The position numbers and the translations under genes were made by a program. DNA of 64,000 bases from assembly GCF_019457535.1 (NCBI RefSeq), contig NZ_CP080417.1, positions 2,232,001-2,296,000 on the forward strand, in the 5' to 3' direction. Below the pieces are notes generated by a model. That model was not told the origin of the DNA, made no database searches, and saw nothing but the letters and a program-made list of their open reading frames with translations. Shown here piece by piece: positions 25,494 to 34,616 of the stretch; positions within the stretch are counted from its first letter, which is position 1, and each line of letters starts with the position of its first letter. The stretch is from Shewanella halotolerans. GTDB taxonomy: Bacteria; Pseudomonadota; Gammaproteobacteria; Enterobacterales; Shewanellaceae.

Positions 25494-25852
25494 CAGTAGA
25501 CAAAGACCTCATCGGCTTGAGTTAGCAGCTCACCTATCTCGGCTGGGGATTTAATCTCCAGCGGGAAGGCCAGGGCTAATTCATCTAGTTGATAGTCTGC
25601 CAGGCTCTGATGACAAGCATAGACGCACTCGATATCGTAAAGGGGCAATGCCTTGAAGGCTGCCAGGAAATCTTTGGCGCCTATTACTTCAGGAGTCTGA
25701 AGCGGCAGCAGATTAAGTACGCCTTCATCGACGAAGATGAGGCTGACCTCTTGCTCGAAACTGGCGCTGAGCAGCGCAAAATCCAGTCCTTCCCGACCTT
25801 TGGCACTGCCATGGGGCGCGTGTCTGAAGATAATGGTGATCTTTTTCATCAT
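25493..25852 (-). CDS. tusC: Sulfurtransferase complex subunit TusC (DsrF)
   Basis: 119-residue DsrF-family protein (ITIIFRHAPHGSAKGREGLDFALL). Structural partner in TusBCD. Starts with two consecutive ATG codons 33 bp after tusD. Confidence 0.92.
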   Translation of the reverse strand: MMKKITIIFRHAPHGSAKGREGLDFALLSASFEQEVSLIFVDEGVLNLLPLQTPEVIGAKDFLAAFKALPLYDIECVYACHQSLADYQLDELALAFPLEIKSPAEIGELLTQADEVFVY

Positions 25853-25885
25853 TTTTCCAAAAAGCGAATGCTTAACATCTGGCGT

Positions 25886-26275
25886 TTAAAAACAGATCAC
25901 GCGATCGGCTTGCTCTATACCGGTCACGAGTTCGCCAAGGCCGCCCATCTGAAAGGGGGGCTCGAGATTCCAGTGCTGCAACTGGTTTTCAGCCGATTCG
26001 GCCGCAGACAACACGCCACGACGCAGCGCCGCCGATACGCAATTGACCAAGGGCACTTGATGTGTCTGTCCAAGCTCACGCCAGGCCTGGTAGAGGGCAA
26101 ATTCATCGGAGGCGGGCGATTGCAGATGATTGGTCGATAATACGCCGTCTTGATAGAAGAAGACCTTGACCACTTGATGGCCGGCATCGATAGCCGCCTT
26201 AGTAAATTGCAGTGCCTGATAGCTGCTACCCTGGCCGTAACCAGCTTGGTTGACTTGAATGATGAGCTTACTCAT
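25886..26275 (-). CDS. tusD: Sulfurtransferase complex subunit TusD (DsrE)
   Basis: 129-residue DsrE-family protein (VNQAGYGQGSSYQALQFTKAAIDAGHQVVKVFFYQDGV). The segment VPLVNCVSAALRRGV carries the cysteine expected to hold the persulfide. First gene of tusDCBE, transcribed from the gap after the yccA terminator. Confidence 0.93.
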   Translation of the reverse strand: MSKLIIQVNQAGYGQGSSYQALQFTKAAIDAGHQVVKVFFYQDGVLSTNHLQSPASDEFALYQAWRELGQTHQVPLVNCVSAALRRGVLSAAESAENQLQHWNLEPPFQMGGLGELVTGIEQADRVICF

Positions 26276-26383
26276 TAACCCTAACTTAATATTGCGCCGT
26301 AAGCGCTCGGCTTTGAGCCGCTATTCTATCTGTTTTTTAAATCGATCCCAAATGTCAGGTGGATACGGCGGTAGTTTTGTCAT

Positions 26384-26413
26384 AAAAAAAGCCCGCCGAT
26401 GAGGGCGGGCTTT
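26384..26413 (-). terminator. Terminator of yccA
   Basis: Read leftwards: GCCCGCC / GGCGGGC stem around CTCATC followed by seven T. It separates yccA from tusD. Confidence 0.9.
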
Positions 26414-26428
26414 CTAAGCTTAGGTTGC

Positions 26429-27088
26429 TTAATCGTCGCTACCTGCACCAAGCAGGTGCAAAATAGAGATAAACAGGTTGAGGAAGTCCAAGTACAGTGA
26501 CACGGTGGCGCGTATGTAGTTGGTCTCACCGCCATTGACGATGCGGCTGGTGTCGAACAGGATAAAGCCTGTCATCAACAGGGCGATACCCGCGTTGAGG
26601 GCCATGAACACTGCACCGCTACCGATAAAGATGTTGGCGATGCCGGCAACGATGGCAATGACTAGGCCAGCCAGCAGGAAGCCACGCATGAAAGAGAAGT
26701 CTTTCTTGGTGGTGATGGCATAGCCACTCAAAGCAACAAACACCACTGCGGTTAGGCCTAAGGCCTGCATGATCAGCTGAGGACCGTTGGCCATGCCGGC
26801 ATAATGGTTAAGCATGTAGCCTAAAGAGGCACCTTCCATTCCGGTAAAGGCGAATACCCAGAACAGACCCGCGGCCGACTCGGCTTTTCTCAGGGTGACA
26901 AACAACAAAATGAAACCACCGATCGACAGACCGATAGACATGAGAGGACTGATTTGCAACACCATTGCCAATCCTGCACAGAGCGCAGAAAAGCCCAGTG
27001 TCATCGAGAGCAGCAGATAGGTATTTTTAAGCAGCTTATTCACTTCTTGTGTCGAAGCATGGCTTGCATATAGTGTTTCTTGCGTCAT
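26429..27088 (-). CDS. yccA: Bax inhibitor-1/YccA family membrane protein
   Basis: 219 residues, seven predicted membrane helices, BI-1/LFG family. In E. coli YccA is a slow substrate and modulator of the FtsH protease and protects SecY. The family features FWVFAFTGMEGASLGYML and 'GFILFDTSRIVNGGETNYIRATVSLYLDFLNLFISILHLLG' region are visible (only key parts cited). E. coli also places yccA beside tusE. Confidence 0.93.
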   Translation of the reverse strand: MTQETLYASHASTQEVNKLLKNTYLLLSMTLGFSALCAGLAMVLQISPLMSIGLSIGGFILLFVTLRKAESAAGLFWVFAFTGMEGASLGYMLNHYAGMANGPQLIMQALGLTAVVFVALSGYAITTKKDFSFMRGFLLAGLVIAIVAGIANIFIGSGAVFMALNAGIALLMTGFILFDTSRIVNGGETNYIRATVSLYLDFLNLFISILHLLGAGSDD

Positions 27089-27327
27089 CTTTATCTCCAG
27101 TGACTATCACTAACTTGATGGTTTATTTGAGTCAAATCGGTCGCAAGAGTTCCATTTCATGAACCGGATTTAACTTGTTTTGCAAGGCTATTATCATAAC
27201 CGAGCCAAGGGGAGGGCGAAAGCCCATCTGCTCGATAAGTGGTTAATTAAGCCAGGTAAATTTAACGCGTTCAGTTTAGAGCGCGTAACTAAACATAACT
27301 AACTTAAACGTGACTGATTTAAAGAGT

Positions 27328-28230
27328 TTAGTTAAACCAGTCTCGCTGCAGTTTTTCGCTATCGCCGAGATAATCCAACACCCAGGCCATGGCGGGGGAC
27401 ATGTTGGCGTCGTTCCAGGCCAGGCAACAAGGGCTTGGTGCCTTGGGACGCTCCAGCTCTTTCTCTATCAGCGCGCCGGCCTGCACAAAAGGGGTCGCGA
27501 AGTGCTTGGGCATGTAACCTATGCCCAGGCCTTCGCGGAAACAGTTGATGGCGCGGATCCAGTCTGGCACGACTAAACGGCGCTGATTATCTAACAGCCA
27601 AGTCATGCGTTTTGGGATCTCGCGAGAGGTGTCTTCCAAGCAGATAGAGGGGTAGCTGCGTAGCTCATCATCAAGCAGCGGCCTATCTATGGCCGCCAGT
27701 GGATGATGCCTACTTACCAGGAAGGTCCATTCGATATCGCCCATATCCTTAAAGCGATAATCACCGCCTACTGGAATCGCGGTGGTGGCACCGATGGCGA
27801 TATCGCTGCGGCCAGTGGCGATCGCCTCCCAGACGCCGTTAAAGACCTCGATGCGTATGATCAGCTCGACATTGTCGAAATGGCGATAGAAATCGGCGAT
27901 CAGATTACTGATCTTGTCGGCGCGCACTATGTTATCTAGCGCTATCGAGAGTGTGGGTTGCCAGCCGTTGGCCACACGTTTGGTGTCTTCCTTTAGCGAC
28001 GCCAAGTGGGTAAGCATGGAGCGCACCTGCTTGACGAAATGTTCGCCTGCCGGGGTGAGGCTCACGCTTCTGTGGTGGCGCTCAAACAACACGACCCCCA
28101 AATCTTCCTCAACCTGCTTCACGGCATAACTCACGGCAGAGGGCACTTTGTGTAACTTGTTGGCCGCCGCGGTAAAACTGCCGACTCGGGCCACCATATC
28201 AATTAATTGCATCGACTGTTCTGAAAGCAT
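27328..28230 (-). CDS. punR: LysR-type regulator, PunR (YdhB) orthologue
   Basis: 300 residues from the ATG at 28230, which has AGGAG about 10 nt upstream; the frame runs 31 codons further upstream without support. N-terminal winged helix with VGSFTAAANKLHKVPSAVSY and a substrate-binding domain containing VFNGVWEAIATGRSDIAIGA and MTWLLDNQRRLVVPDW. These segments closely follow E. coli YdhB/PunR, which activates the divergent purine nucleoside transporter gene punC in response to purines. The neighbour here is indeed a PunC-like transporter, so the pair is conserved. The effector is inferred from E. coli. Confidence 0.88.
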   Translation of the reverse strand: MLSEQSMQLIDMVARVGSFTAAANKLHKVPSAVSYAVKQVEEDLGVVLFERHHRSVSLTPAGEHFVKQVRSMLTHLASLKEDTKRVANGWQPTLSIALDNIVRADKISNLIADFYRHFDNVELIIRIEVFNGVWEAIATGRSDIAIGATTAIPVGGDYRFKDMGDIEWTFLVSRHHPLAAIDRPLLDDELRSYPSICLEDTSREIPKRMTWLLDNQRRLVVPDWIRAINCFREGLGIGYMPKHFATPFVQAGALIEKELERPKAPSPCCLAWNDANMSPAMAWVLDYLGDSEKLQRDWFN

Positions 28231-28361
28231 CTCGAATTTGCTCCTAAATTTGCCGTGAGAATATTTGAAGGCTGTAAGCAAAAATAAACGTTTCACAAGC
28301 AATTGGCAAGTCAATAGACTCACCGACTTCTTTGGTTAGTTAAAGTGAATCTTCTAATTTT

Positions 28362-29654
28362 ATGAATAAAATCGCTAATTTTTCTTTTCTTATCTATCTA
28401 GCGCTACTCAGCATGTTGGGCTTTATTGCGACTGACATGTATTTACCTGCTTTCAAAGCAATTGAAACAAGTTTAGATGCCAGTGCCACTCAGGTTGCCA
28501 GCTCCCTGACTTTCTTCCTCGCTGGTCTGGCCTTGGGGCAGCTCTTGTATGGCCCCTTGGTACAGGCCATAGGTAAACGTCTGAGTCTGGTATTGGGTCT
28601 CGTTCTGTTCGGCGCAGCCAGTTTGGTGATTGCCAATAGCGACTCTATCGCCATGTTTAATCTGGCGCGCTTCTTCCAAGCTTTGGGTGCCTGTAGCGCC
28701 TCGGTGATTTGGCAGGCGATAGTGATCGATCGTTATAAGGCCAGCGAGGCGCAGCAGGTATTTAGTAACATCATGCCGCTCGTGGCCCTGTCGCCGGCCT
28801 TAGCGCCTATCCTGGGCGCCTATCTGCTGGAGTGGCAGCAGTGGCACAGCATCTTCTTTATCCTGGGTGGCTTAAGCTTGCTGCTTATCCTGGCGACCCT
28901 AGCCTGGGTCGATAGTAAGGAAAGCCTCAATAGTAAGACCGACGAGGCAAGTAGCCAGCAAGGCTGTAAAGACACACTAGTTCAACAGAGTGCGCGCGTG
29001 AGCTATTTGGACATGCTGGCCAGGCCCAGATATCTGGGCAACGTGCTGGTCTTTGGCGCCTGCTCGGCAGCTTTTTTCTCTTACCTAACCCTCTGGCCGA
29101 TAGTGATGGAGCAACATGGTTATGAGGCTAAGGCGATCGGTCTGAGTTTTGTTCCGCAGACCGTGATGTTTATTCTCGGGGGCTATCTGAGCAAGTTGTT
29201 TATTCGTCGCTTAGGCGCCGAGGTGACGCTGACCTGGGTCTTACTGCTGTTCGGCGGCTGTGTTGCCGGTATTGCCCTGGTCACCCTGTGTTACCCATCT
29301 AGCACTATCTGGCCTTTGCTCAGTATCTTCTCTGTGATGGCGGCGGCCAATGGCGCTTGTTATCCCATAGTGGTTAACTCGGCGCTGCAGGTGTTCAAGC
29401 AGGCATCGGCCAAGGCGGCGGGATTACAAAACTTCTTGCAGATCAGCATCGCCTTTGGCGCATCCTCACTTGTGGCGTTATGGGCCAGTAGCGGCGAGAA
29501 GGCAATTGGCGTCGGGATAGTCGTCAGCGCCATAGGCGTGCTAATCGGTTACCAGGTGAGGGGCTACGATAGCTGGCGAGCCGTGTTCGGCGCTATTTCT
29601 ACCCCAGATCCGGCGAAAATTGCGCTGCATCAGGAGGAAGATTCGACAAAGTGA
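28362..29654 (+). CDS. punC: MFS transporter, PunC (YdhC) orthologue of the Bcr/CflA group
   Basis: 430-residue inner-membrane major facilitator with 12 predicted helices. MLGFIATDMYLPAFKAIE, SPALAPILGAYLLEW, ACSAAFFSYLT and AIGLSFVPQTVMFILGGY match the YdhC/PunC pattern rather than Bcr. E. coli PunC imports purine nucleosides such as inosine and adenosine. Divergent from punR with 131 bp between start codons, where PunR should bind. A drug efflux role cannot be excluded because the wider family was first described for bicyclomycin export. Confidence 0.88.
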   Translation: MNKIANFSFLIYLALLSMLGFIATDMYLPAFKAIETSLDASATQVASSLTFFLAGLALGQLLYGPLVQAIGKRLSLVLGLVLFGAASLVIANSDSIAMFNLARFFQALGACSASVIWQAIVIDRYKASEAQQVFSNIMPLVALSPALAPILGAYLLEWQQWHSIFFILGGLSLLLILATLAWVDSKESLNSKTDEASSQQGCKDTLVQQSARVSYLDMLARPRYLGNVLVFGACSAAFFSYLTLWPIVMEQHGYEAKAIGLSFVPQTVMFILGGYLSKLFIRRLGAEVTLTWVLLLFGGCVAGIALVTLCYPSSTIWPLLSIFSVMAAANGACYPIVVNSALQVFKQASAKAAGLQNFLQISIAFGASSLVALWASSGEKAIGVGIVVSAIGVLIGYQVRGYDSWRAVFGAISTPDPAKIALHQEEDSTK

Positions 29655-29694
29655 ACGTAAGTTCGCCAAATGCGCCTTTTCGTTATATTTTCCC

Positions 29695-29723
29695 TTTACA
29701 AGTGAAATAGGGCGCTATATTAT
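29695..29723 (+). promoter_or_regulatory. Sigma-70 promoter of tRNA-Ser
   Basis: TTTACA (29695-29700), 17-bp spacer, TATTAT (29718-29723), then TCGCGGCG ahead of the tRNA. Confidence 0.55.
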
Positions 29724-29734
29724 TCGCGGCGTTC

Positions 29735-29825
29735 GGAGAGATGGCAGAGTGGTCGAATGCACCGGTCTTGAAAACCGGCACGGGTTTATAGCCCGTCTAG
29801 GGTTCAAATCCCTATCTCTCCGCCA
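29735..29825 (+). tRNA. tRNA-Ser (TGA)
   Basis: 91 nt including CCA. Acceptor GGAGAGA/TCTCTCC, anticodon stem CCGGT/ACCGG with loop CTTGAAA (anticodon TGA), the long serine-type variable arm CGGGTTTATAGCCCG and T-arm GGGTTCAAATCCC. Confidence 0.97.
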
Positions 29826-29832
29826 CATTAAG

Positions 29833-29864
29833 AAAAAAGGCTTCCAGATATGGAAGCCTTTTTT
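29833..29864 (+). terminator. Terminator of tRNA-Ser
   Basis: AAAAAAGGCTTCC / GGAAGCCTTTTTT perfect stem around AGATAT. Confidence 0.9.
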
Positions 29865-29953
29865 CGTTCTGACAGGCAATTACCTAAATTCTGTATATGG
29901 GAATTATTTGAACCCAGGGTTCCTAATGCTCACTCTCTTATAGAGAACGCTGG

Positions 29954-30003
29954 CTATCGCTCTGCCACATTAACAAAGCCCGCTAACAAGCGGGCTTTGT
30001 GCT
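29954..30003 (+). repeat. Decayed tRNA-Ser 3'-end module, copy B
   Basis: CTATCGCTCTGCCACATTAA resembles the tRNA-Ser 3' end plus its trailer (CTATCTCTCCGCCACATTAA) and is followed by a different terminator hairpin (ACAAAGCCCGCT / AGCGGGCTTTGT, 29973-30000). A GGGTTCCTAA (T-arm-like) lies about 40 bp upstream. No intact acceptor stem, so not a functional tRNA. Confidence 0.65.
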
Positions 30004-30055
30004 ATCTAGCATATAGGAAATGAGAAATAACCGGGTTCCTAACGTTTAAGCCCTG

Positions 30056-30113
30056 CTATCTTTCCGCCACATTAAGAGAAAAGGCTTCCTGATATGGAAG
30101 CCTTTTTTTCGTT
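30056..30113 (+). repeat. Decayed tRNA-Ser 3'-end module, copy C, with terminator
   Basis: CTATCTTTCCGCCACATTAA (one mismatch to the true tRNA end) continues into GAGAAAAGGCTTCC-TGATAT-GGAAGCCTTTTTTT, nearly the same terminator as behind the real tRNA. GGGTTCCTAA precedes it, as in copy B. Confidence 0.75.
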
Positions 30114-30187
30114 TCTTTTCTCATTTGAAATTACTGTCTGAATAATATTGCCAGAAGCTTTCAGGCACTGGAGAACAGCTTGGTTGT

Positions 30188-30215
30188 AAAAAAGCCCGCT
30201 GTTACGCGGGCTTTT
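30188..30215 (-). terminator. Terminator of the RND efflux operon
   Basis: Read leftwards: GCCCGC / GCGGGC stem around GTAACA followed by six T. Confidence 0.85.
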
Positions 30216-30239
30216 CTGTTTTAGCGAGTGGCAATCAGA

Positions 30240-33200
30240 CTACTGCTCTGAAATCACAGGCTGGTTCACCTTAACGCCGGTAATTCGGTTGTATATCCAA
30301 CTAAACGCAGACTTGGTATCTTCGATCGCGACATAGAGACATGGAATGAGTACCAGAGTCACTATGGTGGCGAACAGTACGCCGAAGGCGAGCGATACCG
30401 CCATAGGGATCACCATCTGCGCCTGCATGCTGGTCTCGCTCATGATGGGCACCAGGCCGATAAAGGTGGTCAGCGAGGTTAGCAGGATCGCCCTGAAACG
30501 ACGACAACCTGCCTCAATCACGGCAACCTTCATGCTGATACCGGCCAGTCGGGCGCGGTTGATGTAATCCACCATCACCAAGGAGTCGTTCACCACCACC
30601 CCGGCGGCGGCTATGATGCCAAAGAGGGAGAGGGCGCTTAGGTCTATCCCAAGTAGCATGTGGCCAAGCACTGAGCCTATGATGCCAAAGGGGATCACTG
30701 ACATGATCATCATGGGCTGCACATAGGACTTAAGGGGCACGGCTAACAGGCTGTAGATCACCAGCAGCGAGATGATGAAGTTACGCATCTGGGTATTGGC
30801 GCTGTCGATCTGCTCCTGAATGTTACCTGAGACTTCACTCTTCACTCTTGGGTATTGACGCAGCAGCTCGGGGATAAAGTTATCGCGAATGTCCTGGGCT
30901 AGCTTAAATGGCTCGGCCTGTGACGCGTCCACCGAGGCCCAGACATTGATGGTGCGGTTGCCATTTTCACGTCTGATCCCGCTGACCCCTTGCGTAACCT
31001 GGATCTCTGCAACCTCGGAGAGCGGGATCTCTGCGCCCTGTGGCGTGAGGATCATTACCTCAGTCACATGGACGATAGAGTTACGCTGCTCCTCGGGATA
31101 GCGCAGCATCACCTTGAGCTCCTCGCCGTTGCGTAAAATACGCTGGGCCTCAAGACCGTAGAAGCTGGCGCTTACCTGAGAGGCGACATCGGCAAGGGTA
31201 AGGCCGACGCTGTTGGCCAGCGGCTTGAGGCTAAATTGCACCTCTTTGGCGCTGGACTGGCGGCTGTCGTTGACATCGCCAACGCCCTGTAGGCTGTTAA
31301 GCTTAGCCTTGAGCGCCTTCGCCGCGGCGATGAGTTGAGCCTCGTCTTTGCCTTCGAGACGGAAGCTGATGTCGCCATCGTCGCGGCCGCCACCGAAGAG
31401 GTTATCCTGAATATTGAAGGACTTCACCCCTGGGATCTGCGGAATGGCCGAACGCCAACGCTCGGCGAGGGCAAAGGTATCAATAGGCCTTAGCTCTGGG
31501 GTCACTAGTTTGGTCATCACCTGGGCACGGGTTCTGCCTTGAAGATCGACTTGCATGTCGGCGATCATTCGTTGGCCAAACTCCTGTTCCAGCTGATCAT
31601 CGACCTTATGCAGCGCCGCCTCGATCGCCAATGCCGCAGACAGGGTCGCTTGCTCTGATGAGTCCAGGTTCATCTCAACGCTGATGCGCGGGAAATCATG
31701 GGGGATCTTAGGTTGTCCCACGTAGCGTAGGATCCCGCCGGAGTAGAGGCCGGCGCAGACCAGAATTAAGGAGATGAACAGGGCAATGATCATGTATCTG
31801 TATTTCACCGACAGTGTCAGTGAGGGTTTGTACAGGCGATAGATCACAAACTGCAATCCATTGTCCACCTTATCCTGTAGGTAGTTCACCCCGATACGCA
31901 GCAGGTTGATGGGATTTTTCGAGCCCGGCTTAACCTGGGTTTTATGTTTCATCTTGGCTAAGTGCGCCGGTAGGATGAGCTTGGATTCCACCAGCGAGAA
32001 TAGCAGGCACAAGATCACCACATAGCCGATTGACTGGCCGAAGGCCGAAGAGGGGCCATCGTCCATGGTGATGGGCAGGAAGGCGGCTATTGTGGTCAAC
32101 ACGCCGAAGGTGGCAGGCATGGCTACTTTTTTCACGCCGCGGATCACATTGTCAATGCTCTGGCCTTTCTCTTCACATTCGGTATGGGCGCTCTCGCCCA
32201 TGACGATGGCATCGTCGACCACTATCCCCAGTACCAAGATGAAGGCAAACAGGCTGATCACGTTGATGGTGACATCTATCATAGCGGTCGGCATCAGCAG
32301 CAGAGTGCCTAAGAAGCAGACCGGTAGCCCCATCATCACCCAAAAGGCCAGGCGAACCCGCAGGAAGAGGGCCAGCATGATAAATACCAAGATGGCGCCG
32401 CTCTTCATGCTGTCGAGCATCAAATCCAGACGGCCCTGCAGGTAATAGGTCATATCGACCCAGGTCTCCAGGTTCAAGCCCTGGGGCAGTGAGGCCTGTT
32501 TATCTTCGACGTATTGGTTCACTACCTTAGCGACATCCGTCATGCTCTGATCGTTTGACGCGCCCACGAAGAAAGTCACCGAGTTCTTACCGTTGAACTT
32601 GGAGTATTGAATACCCTCTTCGAAACCGTCGACCACATTGGCCACATCGCCAAGCAGCAACTTGGTGCCATCTTCTAAGGTGATCAACGGCAGATTCTCA
32701 AACTCGTAGCCGACATAGGCTTGGTTTTGCACCCTAAGGCTGATGTAGCCGTTCTCGGCCTTGATTTGGCCAGCCGACATGTTGCGTGAATAACCGCGAA
32801 CCGCCTTGGCGACATCGTTGAAGGAGAGGTTGTATTCGCGAAGCTTATCCTTGCTGACTTCGATGGACATCTCATAGTCCAGACCACCATAAAACTCAGT
32901 GATGTTCACCAGCGGCAACTGCATCAACTCATCGTGGATCTTCTCGCCGAACTCTTTGAGCTGCTTTGGCGGCAGGTCGCCATAGAGGCTGATATAAAAC
33001 ACCTCCTGTCGATTTTTGATCCGCTCAACCCGCGGACGCTCCATGCCATCGGGGAAACTCGAGATAGAATCGATCTCAGATTTAATCTCATCCAAGACCA
33101 CCTGAGGGTCGTATGAGTCTTCGATACGAAAATAGCCCGATGCGGAGTTACGGTTAGAATAGGTGATAACCCGCTTCAGGCCTTGCACACGCTCCAAAGC

Positions 33201-33422
33201 TTCCTCGACCTTAATGGTGATCCCTTCCTCTACCTCTTGGGGCGCGGCGCCGGGATAGAAGGCACTAAACTCGACCCAGTTGGTCTCCGTCTGGGGAAAA
33301 AACTGTTTGCGTATCGTGCTGGCGGTCAGCAGACCGCCGATAATGATGATGATCATCAGTAAGTTTGCCGCCACGCTGTTGCGGGCAAACCAGGCTATCA
33401 GGCCTTTATTTGGATCTGGCAT
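30240..33422 (-). CDS. RND efflux pump, inner-membrane permease
   Basis: 1060-residue AcrB/HAE-type transporter. N-terminal helix (NSVAANLLMIIIIIGGLLTA), periplasmic porter loops after TM1 and TM7, and TM4 with GIVVDDAIVMGES, whose paired aspartates form the proton relay. Exports substrates across both membranes with the adaptor encoded 6 bp upstream and an outer-membrane channel not in this window. PNKGLIAWFARNSVAANLL at the start is typical of a Shewanella/Vibrio group (VexF-unlike, VmeD-like) whose substrate is undefined; I assign no symbol. Confidence 0.93.
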   Translation of the reverse strand: MPDPNKGLIAWFARNSVAANLLMIIIIIGGLLTASTIRKQFFPQTETNWVEFSAFYPGAAPQEVEEGITIKVEEALERVQGLKRVITYSNRNSASGYFRIEDSYDPQVVLDEIKSEIDSISSFPDGMERPRVERIKNRQEVFYISLYGDLPPKQLKEFGEKIHDELMQLPLVNITEFYGGLDYEMSIEVSKDKLREYNLSFNDVAKAVRGYSRNMSAGQIKAENGYISLRVQNQAYVGYEFENLPLITLEDGTKLLLGDVANVVDGFEEGIQYSKFNGKNSVTFFVGASNDQSMTDVAKVVNQYVEDKQASLPQGLNLETWVDMTYYLQGRLDLMLDSMKSGAILVFIMLALFLRVRLAFWVMMGLPVCFLGTLLLMPTAMIDVTINVISLFAFILVLGIVVDDAIVMGESAHTECEEKGQSIDNVIRGVKKVAMPATFGVLTTIAAFLPITMDDGPSSAFGQSIGYVVILCLLFSLVESKLILPAHLAKMKHKTQVKPGSKNPINLLRIGVNYLQDKVDNGLQFVIYRLYKPSLTLSVKYRYMIIALFISLILVCAGLYSGGILRYVGQPKIPHDFPRISVEMNLDSSEQATLSAALAIEAALHKVDDQLEQEFGQRMIADMQVDLQGRTRAQVMTKLVTPELRPIDTFALAERWRSAIPQIPGVKSFNIQDNLFGGGRDDGDISFRLEGKDEAQLIAAAKALKAKLNSLQGVGDVNDSRQSSAKEVQFSLKPLANSVGLTLADVASQVSASFYGLEAQRILRNGEELKVMLRYPEEQRNSIVHVTEVMILTPQGAEIPLSEVAEIQVTQGVSGIRRENGNRTINVWASVDASQAEPFKLAQDIRDNFIPELLRQYPRVKSEVSGNIQEQIDSANTQMRNFIISLLVIYSLLAVPLKSYVQPMMIMSVIPFGIIGSVLGHMLLGIDLSALSLFGIIAAAGVVVNDSLVMVDYINRARLAGISMKVAVIEAGCRRFRAILLTSLTTFIGLVPIMSETSMQAQMVIPMAVSLAFGVLFATIVTLVLIPCLYVAIEDTKSAFSWIYNRITGVKVNQPVISEQ

Positions 33423-33428
33423 TCGCCC

Positions 33429-34616
33429 TTACTCCTTGTCTTCCATGGCCAGTTGTTCGGCGACGGCTTCATCTCGGGTCGGCGTCTGCTTGTCTTCGGC
33501 CAGGGCGAGTTTCATCCCTTCGATGGGGTAATCCAGCGCCGAGGTGATGAGGCGCATGCCATCATCTAACCCGTCTCCGATAACTACCTGGGTGCCTTGC
33601 TGACGCAGAATATCTACCGATTTAAATGCCAGGGTGTTTTCAGGCGTCATGATGGCGACCTTGTCGTTAACCACCAGGTGTCTGGCGATGGTGGTGACAT
33701 CCTGGGCCTGTGAGCCGTGGATCTGCGCCGTGATATAGCTGCCATATCTCAGCGGCTGCTTGTTGTCCTTGAGTCCATAGGGATCGATCACCTCGGCCAC
33801 CAAATAGGTCATGCGGCTACGATTGTCGATAACCCCTTCGCTGCGCACTATCTGACCTTTCCAGGCGGTGTTCTCACCGGCAAAGTTTCCCTTGACCATC
33901 ACCTGGGCTCCCAGGCCCTTGTTGTCGAGGTAACGTATCTCCTTATCGGGGAGGGGAAGACGGATCTCGGCTTTTTCCGTGCTGAGCAGCTTACCCACTT
34001 GGGTACCGGCGGAGACGTATGAGCCCAAACCTATATGGCGGCTCTCGATCAAGGCATCATAGGGCGCCTTGATCACAGTGCGTTCAAGATTACGGGTCGC
34101 GCGCTTAAGGCCCGCTTCAGATGAATTTAGGCGGGCAACTTCTTGAGCCAGCTGGGGTTTACGCAGGCTCAGCTCGGTAGGGGTGCCATTTTCGATTCGT
34201 TTCCACTCTTCGGCGGCCACCTTGCCATAGGCTTTTTCTTGTACCAGAGTCGCCTTTGCACTGGCGACCGTGGCCTTGGCATCGATAAGCGCGGCCTCGT
34301 AATCGCTGGGATCTATCTTTGCCAGTATCTGGCCTTTCTTCACGAAGCCACCGCGAACGAAAGCATCGCTTAGGTAGACGATCTCGCCAGTGACCTGAGA
34401 CACCAGGTCGGTCTCATACTTGGCGTTGACGATACCGTAGGAGTTCACGGTAAAGGTCATGGGCTCCTTGTCGATAATCTCGACGGCCACGACGGGCGTA
34501 TTGTCAACGACAGGTTTTTCTTCTGGTGGTTTTTTCATCGATGCAAGCACGGCAAAGGTGCCGCCCCCGAGTACTAGCACGGCGATGGGCAATACGAACT
34601 GTTTTACGGTAGCCAC
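33429..34616 (-). CDS. RND efflux pump, periplasmic adaptor (membrane fusion protein)
   Basis: 395 residues with a GTG start at 34616, chosen because GAGG lies 8 nt upstream; a GTG two codons earlier (34622) would leave only 2 nt. N-terminal anchor helix (FVLPIAVLVLGGGTFAVLA), lipoyl half (YLSDAFVRGGFVKKGQILAKIDPSDYE split over about 80-110), alpha-hairpin coiled coil (about 105-190), second lipoyl half (APYDALIESRHIGLGSYV), beta-barrel and membrane-proximal domain. It bridges the permease to an outer-membrane channel. First gene of the two-gene operon. Confidence 0.93.
   Translation of the reverse strand: MATVKQFVLPIAVLVLGGGTFAVLASMKKPPEEKPVVDNTPVVAVEIIDKEPMTFTVNSYGIVNAKYETDLVSQVTGEIVYLSDAFVRGGFVKKGQILAKIDPSDYEAALIDAKATVASAKATLVQEKAYGKVAAEEWKRIENGTPTELSLRKPQLAQEVARLNSSEAGLKRATRNLERTVIKAPYDALIESRHIGLGSYVSAGTQVGKLLSTEKAEIRLPLPDKEIRYLDNKGLGAQVMVKGNFAGENTAWKGQIVRSEGVIDNRSRMTYLVAEVIDPYGLKDNKQPLRYGSYITAQIHGSQAQDVTTIARHLVVNDKVAIMTPENTLAFKSVDILRQQGTQVVIGDGLDDGMRLITSALDYPIEGMKLALAEDKQTPTRDEAVAEQLAMEDKE

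Larger units (their letters stand above)
29826..30239. other. Gap behind tRNA-Ser
   Basis: No gene. The 414 bp hold the tRNA terminator, two decayed tRNA-Ser end modules each with a hairpin, and the terminator of the leftward RND efflux operon. Confidence 0.7.

Noticed and set aside
25589..26140. 183-codon frame on the plus strand across tusC and tusD
   Set aside because: Antisense shadow of the well-supported tus genes; its protein shows no conserved pattern.
29954..30113. Additional tRNA genes behind tRNA-Ser
   Set aside because: Only the 3' end is recognisable; no paired acceptor stem or anticodon arm can be built.
30240..34616. Acquired multidrug or metal resistance island
   Set aside because: Only permease and adaptor are present with no mobile genes, and composition looks like its surroundings; an ordinary chromosomal RND pair.
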